The notes beneath the pieces are model-generated. The model made no database searches, was not told where the DNA came from, and saw only the letters and a list, made by a program, of their open reading frames with translations. 64,000 nt of DNA from ZC4RG20 sp036381515. Lineage in GTDB: Bacteria > Pseudomonadota > Gammaproteobacteria > Steroidobacterales > Rariloculaceae. How positions within the stretch are numbered: position 1 is the stretch's first letter; every line of letters starts with the position of its first letter. A program made the position numbers and the translations under genes. Shown here in pieces: positions 1-6,353 of this stretch. The stretch is taken from positions 1 through 64,000 of the forward strand of contig DASVCR010000082.1 in assembly GCA_036381515.1 (NCBI GenBank), written 5' to 3'.

Positions 1-208
1 CCCTGGCGTGATCGCGGCAGAACTCCGGGTAGATCTCGCGCACCCAAGCCTCGATTTCGCTGATCGAGCCGAAATGACGGCTCCACGAACCGTGAAGGCG
101 ATACAGGCGGAAGCCTCCGTCGTGCCATTCCCCTACCGCTAAGTTGTAGCGGGTGAGACTTGCTTCGAGGCGGCTGAGGTCGAGGTCGGATACAGTGGTA
201 GTAGCCAT
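1..208 (-). CDS. Hypothetical protein, 3' end cut by window edge
   Basis: The first 69 residues are visible, beginning MATTTVSDLDLSRLEASLTR, and the reading frame runs off the left edge. The ATG at 206-208 has a strong ribosome binding site (GGAGG, seven bases upstream on the minus strand). The visible part is rich in aromatic residues and charge (WHDGGFRLYRLHGSW) and has no signal peptide. I do not recognise the family. A small ORF with a signal peptide lies 31 bases upstream on the same strand, so the two may be co-transcribed. It could be a short phage-like or plasmid-like accessory protein, but nothing in the sequence decides that. Confidence 0.55.
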   Translation of the reverse strand, partial: MATTTVSDLDLSRLEASLTRYNLAVGEWHDGGFRLYRLHGSWSRHFGSISEIEAWVREIYPEFCRDHAR

Positions 209-239
209 TTCGATGCCTCCTGGTTAGGCGTCGGGGTGG

Positions 240-368
240 TTAGGCTCGGCCGGGTGTCGCTATCACTCGGTCGGGCCGCTTACCTGCCGGTCGGCAGGAT
301 TCGGCGGTGCCAGCGAGGGCTAGGGCGATGACGACGCTGCACGCGCAGCGTTGGAATAGAGTTTTCAT
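240..368 (-). CDS. Possible small exported peptide (42 aa)
   Basis: A 42-codon reading frame begins MKTLFQRCACSVVIALALAG, which has the shape of a bacterial signal peptide: positive N-terminus, hydrophobic core, then small residues ahead of TAES-Cys. A purine-rich AGAGGCG lies just upstream of the ATG. The mature part would be only about 18 basic residues. Its stop is 31 bases before the start of the next minus-strand gene, so it could be the first gene of a two-gene operon. The support is the signal-like N-terminus, the ribosome binding site and the spacing; no homology is recognised, and a chance ORF remains possible. Confidence 0.35.
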   Translation of the reverse strand: MKTLFQRCACSVVIALALAGTAESCRPAGKRPDRVIATPGRA

Positions 369-759
369 GTTCGCCTCTGAAGTCGATTTCGGAAGGCGAG
401 GTTTGGCGGGGGTATCTTGGGGGGTATCTCGTACGGGCGCGCTACGCGGATCGCGTCACTGCTTAGTGCTCAGCCGACCCTTCGAATCCTGTCCGGGCAC
501 CAGCGCGACCGCCCGTCGCTTTCGGATTATCCGTATCCTCACTGAAACGGCCGGCGCTTTTCCGTATTCTCGGTCGAACGGCTTGGCGCTTTTCGCCGAC
601 AAGGCGACTTCGACCGGTCTGCGGAGCAGAATGTCCCGCCGGGCCCGTAGCCGCACAGGAGCTCGTCGAGCCCGGATCACGATTCCCCCGTCGGTGTCGC
701 TCGTCATCTCGTTTGGGAACGACGGCCGTTGTACCCGCGTCGCACGAAAGGGCCGGGAA
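369..759. other. Intergenic stretch, no gene supported
   Basis: This roughly 390-base stretch separates the minus-strand edge genes from the small plus-strand ORF at 760. It contains open frames on both strands, but they lack a ribosome binding site and recognisable protein signal. I see no RNA gene, clear terminator or promoter in it. Confidence 0.4.
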
Positions 760-1026
760 ATGCCGGAAAGGCTTCGAGAAAGGATCCTCGCGACGTGCGG
801 TGCCCTGACCGCCGAGCAGCAGCAGCTGATGATCGAGTTCATCTGGCTCCGCGCGCACGGCCCGCGGGAGCCGGGCGAGCGCGCGCAGCGGCGGCTGATG
901 GAGCTGCTCGACTCGTCCGGCGTCGAGTCGGAGCGAATCACGAAAGCGCTGCAGGAGGCCGTCGCGCAGCTGCAGCGTGCGTACTCCGAAATGACGAGCG
1001 GCGGCGACGACGCGACGAAGCGCTGA
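760..1026 (+). CDS. Small helical hypothetical protein (88 aa)
   Basis: An 88-residue protein starting MPERLRERILATCGALTAEQ. The composition (many Leu, Glu, Gln, Arg; only two prolines) predicts an all-alpha soluble protein ending in a hydrophilic Gly/Asp/Lys tail. The frame stays open further upstream, but this ATG follows the purine run AAAGGGCCGGGAA and gives a protein-like N-terminus, so the start was placed here. There is no signal peptide or membrane segment. I do not recognise a family; the gene could be a small regulator or adaptor. Confidence 0.45.
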   Translation: MPERLRERILATCGALTAEQQQLMIEFIWLRAHGPREPGERAQRRLMELLDSSGVESERITKALQEAVAQLQRAYSEMTSGGDDATKR

Positions 1027-1291
1027 CGGTGTAACCGAAACGGCGCGTAGGCCGCCGTGGATCGGCCGCCTCGGATGCGCGATGGACCGGACCGGCTCCT
1101 CGTCTCGGGGTCCCATCCGGTTGCAGAGAGGCGAGGCCCGGCCCCGGCCCGCTTGCGCGAGCGCCGCGGTTATGTCACATGCTACGTCGCCGCTACGATC
1201 CGTTCGCCGCGTCGCTCGGAAGGGCGATCGCAACTCGTCGCGGCACGCAGACCCCGAAGGCTCGACGGTTCACTCATTGGTCGAGAGAAGC

Positions 1292-1666
1292 ATGACGGAG
1301 ACAATCCTCTATCGGGCGCATCCGCCGATGTTCCGCAACAACCCCTTCGGTTTCATCGTCAGCGTGCTGCTGATCGGCGCTGCGGTCGGCGTCCTGATCC
1401 TGCTCGTCTGGTACGTTCGTACGCGCTCGGAGCGGCTGACGATCACGCCGGAGGAGTTGCGCTACGAGCGCGGCATCCTGTCGAGGACGCACAACGAGGT
1501 GCGGCTCTCGGCCATACGCTCGATACGCGTCAGGCAGTCGCTGTTTCAGCGGATGTTCGGCACCGGCGACATCGACGTCTTCACGGCCGGGGATCTGCCC
1601 GAGGTCGAGGTCAGAGGCATCCCGGATCCGCACGAAGTGAGAGAGCTCGTCGCGGAATACTCGTGA
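1292..1666 (+). CDS. PH-domain (bPH2/DUF304-like) membrane protein
   Basis: A 124-residue protein with one strong membrane segment at about residues 19-43, followed by a bacterial pleckstrin-homology-like domain (LTITPEELRYERGILSRTHN, then a conserved IRSIRV strand and FGTGDIDVFTAG). This arrangement matches the YdbS/YdbT-type bPH2 (DUF304) family, which anchors a small PH-like domain at the cytoplasmic membrane; the molecular role of the family is poorly known. The ATG at 1292 follows GAGAGAAG and removes an unlikely basic extension that the open frame would otherwise add. It stands alone between unrelated genes. Confidence 0.75.
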   Translation: MTETILYRAHPPMFRNNPFGFIVSVLLIGAAVGVLILLVWYVRTRSERLTITPEELRYERGILSRTHNEVRLSAIRSIRVRQSLFQRMFGTGDIDVFTAGDLPEVEVRGIPDPHEVRELVAEYS

Positions 1667-1729
1667 CCGCGAAGCGGCCGAGGCGGCGAGCCTCGGGCTC
1701 GCGGTTGGAAGGCTCGGCGGAGACACGGC

Positions 1730-1933
1730 TCATGCCGTCCGCGCTCCGAAGCTCCTGCGCCGTGCCACGGCGGCTTCTCGCGTGAATCCCGCTTCGCGCG
1801 CGATCTTCCTGAGCGCGCCGAGCACGTTGGCCGCGACGCCCGCGAAGTCGCCGACGGCGTAGCGCACGACGACGTGCCGCAGCGCGGCGAGCGCGTCGTC
1901 CAGCTCGTCCCATGCCTGAAAAAGCAGCTCCAT
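1730..1933 (-). CDS. Small hypothetical helical protein (67 aa)
   Basis: The frame is open from 1993, but the internal ATG at 1931-1933 has a GGAGGAAG ribosome binding site eight bases upstream, so this start is preferred. The protein begins MELLFQAWDELDDALAALRH and looks like a pair of amphipathic helices with a basic C-terminal tail (RRRSFGARTA). No signal peptide or domain is recognised. It lies downstream of the DUF4397 lipoprotein on the same strand, with a gap of about 180 bases, so co-transcription is possible but not shown. Confidence 0.5.
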   Translation of the reverse strand: MELLFQAWDELDDALAALRHVVVRYAVGDFAGVAANVLGALRKIAREAGFTREAAVARRRSFGARTA

Positions 1934-2113
1934 CTGCGCTTCCTCCGAACAGCGTTCGATCACAGACACGAACGGGACGGAGAGAGGTTCCATTCTGAGC
2001 CGCGCGCCGGTCCGACGCGCTGGGTACGCGTCCGCAGCCGGGCGTCGAGCACGCGCCTGCGCGCTCGCCCCGGGCGACGGAAAAGAAGCGAGGGCACGCC
2101 CGGCCGGGCGCGG

Positions 2114-3442
2114 CTAGTCGACGAAATCCTCGAAGTACACGAAATCGACGGTGCCCGCGACGGCGCCGTTCGTCGTCAGGACCGAATAGACCCCGCTGCC
2201 GGCCAGCGTGACGGGCACGGGGCCCGCGAGCACGGCGCCGTCGAGCTCGCGGGCAATTAGCTCGTAGTCGCCCGGCGGGAACGCGAGGCGACTGCTCATG
2301 GCCGGGGCGTCGAGGAGAATCGTCGACGACAGGTTCGAGATGTCGGTGCCCGGCGGGAGCAGGAAGTACTCGATGCGTCCGAACTGCGTCGCGGCGTTCA
2401 TGAACGTGATCCGCGCATGGTCCGTGATGCGCCGGCGCTCGTCGACCGCGAACGCGATCTCGAGCTCGCCCGGGGCGCCGCCGATCAGCGCGACATGGTG
2501 GCGGCTGCGGGCGAACGTCGACGTGCTCTCGGCCTCCACGGTGCCGGTGTTGCCGGCCGGTGTGACGCTCAACTTGCGAGAGCCCGACGTGACCTCGACC
2601 GGGCTCGTGCGCGTGGGGACGGGAACGGCGGCGAGCGCCGGCGCGCTGAAATCGTCGTCGACGTAGACGTCGCGCGGGAGGCCGTCTGCCGCGGCGTTGA
2701 TCACCGTCAGCGCCGACTGCGTGCTCTCGTCGAAGAGCAGCGTCGGCTCGGGGCCGACGAAGGAGACCGCGACCTGCGCGGTGCTGTCGTCGGCCGGATC
2801 GAGGATCGTGAACGTGTAGGACTGACCCTGCTCCAATGCGACGAGCCTGGACGTCATGAGCACGTTGGCCGGATTGCCGGCCTCGGTCAGGCTCAAGCGG
2901 TATTCGCCGGGCTCCCGCGTCGCGGGTCCGGCGATCTCGCCGAAGCCGATCGTGCCGAAGGGGGCGACGGCCGAAGGCACGATGCCGTCGGGCTCGACGT
3001 AGACCGACATGGGACCGAGCGACGGCGCCGCGTGCACGGCGACGACCTCGGCCGTCGTGCCGCTGAACGGCGCCTTCTCGACGACGATCGGCCGGAGCTC
3101 GCCCGCCGCCTCGGTGATCACGAAGAAGTATTGCTGGTCCGCGGCGAGCGTGCGGGAGAAGCTGCCGAGGAGCGTCGTGCTCGTGCCGGTCGCGTCGACC
3201 GCGTGGACATTGAAGTCGTACTCGCCCGAATCCCAGAAGAGGGGCCCTGACGCCTGCCGATAGTCGAGCTGCGTCTCGTTGCGCTGCTCCCGCAGGAAAT
3301 CCAGCGTGCCGCGCGCAGGTGCCGCATGCAGCACGCGGACGGTCACGCCCGGCGGACGCTCTCGACCGCTTTCGCAGCCTGTGATCGCGCTCGCAACGAG
3401 AAGCCAGGCCGCGATCGCGGCGTAACGTGTTCGTGATTTCAT
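2114..3442 (-). CDS. DUF4397-repeat lipoprotein
   Basis: A 442-residue exported lipoprotein. The N-terminus is a signal peptide ending in a lipobox, with the modified cysteine at residue 23 (ASAITGC-ES). The rest is four tandem copies of a beta-rich unit of about 100 residues. Each copy opens with a version of the DUF4397 signature: VRVLHAAPARGTLDFL near 34, VVAVHAAPSLGPMSVY near 130, LTVINAAADGLPRDVY near 245 and ITFMNAATQFGRIEYF near 345. DUF4397 proteins are surface or periplasmic proteins of unknown function. Start supported by AAGGG upstream. It is probably anchored in the outer membrane; the repeats suggest an adhesive or structural role, which is inference. Confidence 0.85.
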   Translation of the reverse strand: MKSRTRYAAIAAWLLVASAITGCESGRERPPGVTVRVLHAAPARGTLDFLREQRNETQLDYRQASGPLFWDSGEYDFNVHAVDATGTSTTLLGSFSRTLAADQQYFFVITEAAGELRPIVVEKAPFSGTTAEVVAVHAAPSLGPMSVYVEPDGIVPSAVAPFGTIGFGEIAGPATREPGEYRLSLTEAGNPANVLMTSRLVALEQGQSYTFTILDPADDSTAQVAVSFVGPEPTLLFDESTQSALTVINAAADGLPRDVYVDDDFSAPALAAVPVPTRTSPVEVTSGSRKLSVTPAGNTGTVEAESTSTFARSRHHVALIGGAPGELEIAFAVDERRRITDHARITFMNAATQFGRIEYFLLPPGTDISNLSSTILLDAPAMSSRLAFPPGDYELIARELDGAVLAGPVPVTLAGSGVYSVLTTNGAVAGTVDFVYFEDFVD

Positions 3443-3693
3443 CGAACCCTTGAGCGGCGGGGTTGTGCGAGGCGCCCAATGTTACAGGCTTGCCGATGTG
3501 CGGCGGAAGGGCGGGCCGGCGGCAGGCGGGGGGCGGGCCGGGGACACGGGGAAGCCGCGACGGCTACGCGCTCGGCGCATGCGTTGCGGGAGCGCGCGGC
3601 CGCGGAAGTGTCGGCCCGCGCGGACGGGTACGCCCTGCCAGGATCGACCGCTACAATGCAATGCCCACCCTCCTGCTCGCATCAGCGATCACG

Positions 3694-4077
3694 ATGCCTG
3701 GCTTTGTCGTACGTCTGTTGATCAATGCCGTCGGGCTCTGGCTCGCGGCGCTGCTCGTGCCCGGCATCGAGGTCAGCGGCCCTTTCACGCTGCTGTTTGC
3801 CGCGCTCCTGATGGGCATCGTGAACGCGCTGGTACGGCCGGTCGTCATCGTGCTGACGTTGCCGTTGACCATCGTGACGCTCGGCATCTTTCTCCTCGTC
3901 ATCAACGCCGGCATGTTCGGTCTCGTCGCGTGGATGCTCGACGGCTTCGTCGTCGACGGCTTCTTCTCGGCGCTGTTCGGCTGGTTGATCGTGTCCGTCG
4001 TGAGCGCCGTCGCGTCGTGGTTCATCGGCCCGAACGGACGCTACGAGGTCCTGATCGTCGAGCGGCGTACTCGGTGA
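3694..4077 (+). CDS. 4TM phage-holin-family membrane protein
   Basis: A 127-residue, four-helix membrane protein (MPGFVVRLLINAVGLWLAAL, then VSGPFTLLFAALLMGIVNAL, LPLTIVTLGIFLLVINAGMF and a fourth helix ending in VASWFI). This matches the Mycobacterium-type 4TM phage holin family (PF04020), which is chromosomal and widespread; no lysis role has been shown for such copies. An upstream ATG at 3661 is possible, but the 3694 start matches the usual family N-terminus. The stop overlaps the GTG of the next gene (GTGA), so translation of the two is probably coupled. Confidence 0.75.
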   Translation: MPGFVVRLLINAVGLWLAALLVPGIEVSGPFTLLFAALLMGIVNALVRPVVIVLTLPLTIVTLGIFLLVINAGMFGLVAWMLDGFVVDGFFSALFGWLIVSVVSAVASWFIGPNGRYEVLIVERRTR

Positions 4078-5078
4078 ACGGGCTCGTGCCGAAGAAGCCG
4101 CGCCGTTCGGCGGCGTTCGTCCTCGCGGCGGTGGCGTTCGCGGCCGGCGCCGTGCGGGCCGACGAGGGACAGCCGTTCCGGACGCGTAACCTGAGCCCGC
4201 TCGTCTCGATCTTCGGGATCCCGGCGTGGTCGAACGCGCCGAGCGAAGGCACGCGCGTCGGCTTGAGCGCCGAGCTCGCGAATCATTACCGCTTCTCGCA
4301 GCGCGGCGGCGAGGGGCTGATCCTCGACGGAGAGACGTGGCGCACCGCTCTCGTCATCGAGCATGCGTTCGGGGAGAACGCGTTCGCGGCCGTCGAGATA
4401 CCGTATTACCGGCAGTCCGGCGGCGAGCTCGACGATCTGATCGACAGCTGGCATGCGGCGTTCAATCTGCCGGACGGCGGCCGCAATCGCAGGGCCGAGG
4501 ATCAGATCACGTTCGTGCTCGACGCGGGTGCAGGACCGTTCTACGGGCTCGGCCGCCGCGGCGGCGCGATCGGCGACGTGATCGTCTCCGCCGGCCGCAG
4601 GTTCGGCAGCGCCGCGCGCGGGCGAAGCGGTCAGCTGCGCGCGTCGCTGAAGGTGCCGACGGGCGACGAGCTGTGGCTCGCCGGGAGCGGCTCCGCGGAT
4701 TTCGCTTTGACGTGGCTCGCAACGCGGCGCGGAGAGGCCTGGGGCCGGCCGGGCGCGTACTATTGGGGCGTCGGCGGCCTGCTGCTCGGATCGCCCGACA
4801 TCATCGAATACGACGCGCGCCGTGCCGGCCTCGTGGGCCTGCTCGGCGGCGGCATTCGTCCATGGCGGAGGTGGGGCGTGAAGGCGCAGCTCGAGCTGCA
4901 CAGCGCGCTCTACGAATCGCGGCTCCGCGAGATCGGCGATCCAGGCGTGCAGGCCACGATCGGCGGCTGGCGGGACCTCCGCGACCGCGGCGTTGTCGAA
5001 TTCGCGATCAACGAGGATGTCGCGGTTAGCACGTCGCCGGACCTCGTCATCCACCTCAACTTCCAGTGGGAGTTCTGA
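4074..5078 (+). CDS. DUF3187-family exported protein
   Basis: A 334-residue protein beginning at a GTG that overlaps the preceding stop. A signal peptide (KPRRSAAFVLAAVAFAAGAV, cleavage near ADE) precedes a beta-rich mature part with motifs typical of DUF3187: an N-terminal RTRNLSPLVSIFGIP block, repeated strand pairs with conserved Gly and Tyr, and a C-terminal INEDVAVSTSPDLVIHLNFQ ending in an aromatic residue. A terminal Phe after alternating strands suggests an outer-membrane beta-barrel, but this is inference. The stop overlaps the ATG of the cytochrome gene (TGATG), so the three genes form one tightly packed operon. Confidence 0.8.
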   Translation: MNGLVPKKPRRSAAFVLAAVAFAAGAVRADEGQPFRTRNLSPLVSIFGIPAWSNAPSEGTRVGLSAELANHYRFSQRGGEGLILDGETWRTALVIEHAFGENAFAAVEIPYYRQSGGELDDLIDSWHAAFNLPDGGRNRRAEDQITFVLDAGAGPFYGLGRRGGAIGDVIVSAGRRFGSAARGRSGQLRASLKVPTGDELWLAGSGSADFALTWLATRRGEAWGRPGAYYWGVGGLLLGSPDIIEYDARRAGLVGLLGGGIRPWRRWGVKAQLELHSALYESRLREIGDPGVQATIGGWRDLRDRGVVEFAINEDVAVSTSPDLVIHLNFQWEF

Positions 5079-5638
5079 TGCTCGATGAAACGTCGCGCGG
5101 ACGGCTCGGCGGCCGCGCGCTGCGAGTCGCGTGCTGCGCGGCGCTCTTGCTTTCGGCCTGCGGTGCCGACGACCGGCGCGAGAGCTCCGCGCTCCCGTCG
5201 ACGATGGGCCGTCCCGCTGCGATGGCCTCGAACGCGTCGCCGGCGTCGGACGCCGCGGCCGACGAGGCCGAGCGCGAGCTGCTCGCGCGCGGAGAGATCC
5301 TGAGCTTCGCGTGCCGGCCGTGCCACGGGCTCGCCGCGGGCGACGAAAGCCCGCAGGGGCCGCACCTCCACGGCGTTTTCGGCCGGCTGGCCGGGACGAG
5401 GGAAGGCTTCGATTATTCGCCTGCGTTGCGCGATTCGGGAATCGTGTGGACGGCCGAGACGCTCGACGCGTGGCTCGCGCAGCCGGACGCGTTTCTGCCG
5501 GGCAACGAGATGGCCTTCGCCGGATTCCGCTCGGCGGACGACCGCCGCGCGCTGATCGCGTACCTGCGCGAGGTAACGGCCGCTGAGGAGACGGCCGCCG
5601 AGAGCGACGAAGCGGCGGGCGACGAAGCGTCGGATTAA
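5078..5638 (+). CDS. Lipoprotein cytochrome c, class I
   Basis: A 186-residue c-type cytochrome. The signal sequence ends in a lipobox (LLLSAC-GA), so the protein is probably lipid-anchored in the periplasm. After a linker rich in Ala and Ser comes one haem-binding motif, CRPCH, then the class I signature (GPHLHGVFGR, FDYSPALRDSGIVW) and a methionine ligand region (FLPGNEMAFAGF). The acidic Ala/Glu tail looks disordered. It probably shuttles electrons in the periplasm; the partner is unknown. It overlaps the DUF3187 gene by one base, and an intrinsic terminator follows ten bases after its stop. Confidence 0.88.
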   Translation: MLDETSRGRLGGRALRVACCAALLLSACGADDRRESSALPSTMGRPAAMASNASPASDAAADEAERELLARGEILSFACRPCHGLAAGDESPQGPHLHGVFGRLAGTREGFDYSPALRDSGIVWTAETLDAWLAQPDAFLPGNEMAFAGFRSADDRRALIAYLREVTAAEETAAESDEAAGDEASD

Positions 5639-5648
5639 TTTACGTGCC

Positions 5649-5682
5649 CGCGGGCGTCGACGGCGGCGAGCCCGCGTTTTTC
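5649..5682 (+). terminator. Rho-independent terminator after the cytochrome operon
   Basis: A 7-bp perfect stem (CGCGGGC at 5649-5655 with GCCCGCG at 5670-5676), a 14-base loop, then five consecutive T. It starts ten bases after the stop of the cytochrome c gene and separates that operon from the next plus-strand gene. Confidence 0.75.
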
Positions 5683-5744
5683 CCTGTTTCGTCCGCTCGG
5701 GTCCGCTTCTTGCATCGCGCGCGCAACGAGCCAAGGGAGTGCCG

Positions 5745-6242
5745 ATGTATCAACAAGGAGCGCGTTCGCCGGCCGTCGTCGGGGTAAGCGGAGCAGGCTT
5801 CATCGAGCGCCGCAGCGGTTACGATCGCCGTCGGACAGGGATCAAGACGTTCCTCCGGGGCGGGCTGACTCCGCGCCGCCGCAATGGCGGGCGCAGGCGC
5901 GACGACTACGCGTTGTTCGTCGACTGGCACGAGCCGCATCTTCTGTTTCTCGCGATCGCCATCCTGCTGCTCAGCGTCACCGACGCGTTCATGACGGTGA
6001 CGCTCTTGTCTGTCGGCGCGCACGAGGCGAATCCGGTCATGGAGCTCGTGCTGCAGCAGAGGCCGGAGCTGTTCGCCGCAGTCAAGATGGCGCTGACCGG
6101 CGCGGGCGTCCTCGTGCTCGTCGCGTGTGCCCGTGCGACGCTGTTCCGGATCATCCGTGTCAGCGCCGTGATGCATTGGTTCTTGCTCCTCTACGCGGGA
6201 CTCATCGCCTACGAGTACTGGCTGCTGCGCGAGTTCACCTGA
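5745..6242 (+). CDS. DUF5658-like membrane protein
   Basis: A 165-residue protein. The first 55 residues are basic and cytoplasmic (RRSGYDRRRTGIKTFLRGG), followed by three hydrophobic helices. The first carries LSVTDAFMTVTLLSVGAHEANPVM, the pattern seen in DUF5658 membrane proteins (Asp in the first helix, then a Gly...Glu-Ala-Asn-Pro turn). Function is unknown. The ATG at 5745 was preferred to the GTG at 5739 because AAGGGAG lies at the right distance. It stands between a terminator and the sucA operon. Confidence 0.7.
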   Translation: MYQQGARSPAVVGVSGAGFIERRSGYDRRRTGIKTFLRGGLTPRRRNGGRRRDDYALFVDWHEPHLLFLAIAILLLSVTDAFMTVTLLSVGAHEANPVMELVLQQRPELFAAVKMALTGAGVLVLVACARATLFRIIRVSAVMHWFLLLYAGLIAYEYWLLREFT

Positions 6243-6353
6243 GCGGTCGCGTTTCAAGTTGATACTCGTTTAGCTACACTACGCCGGCCCCGTTTCCGGC
6301 CCGAGTGGGGTGCCGCCCGCCGGCGCCGCATCCTCTCGGTTCGAGTCCCGGTA

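Noticed and set aside
3694..4077. Prophage lysis gene
   Set aside because: The holin-family name is historical; no endolysin or other phage genes are nearby and the family is common on chromosomes.
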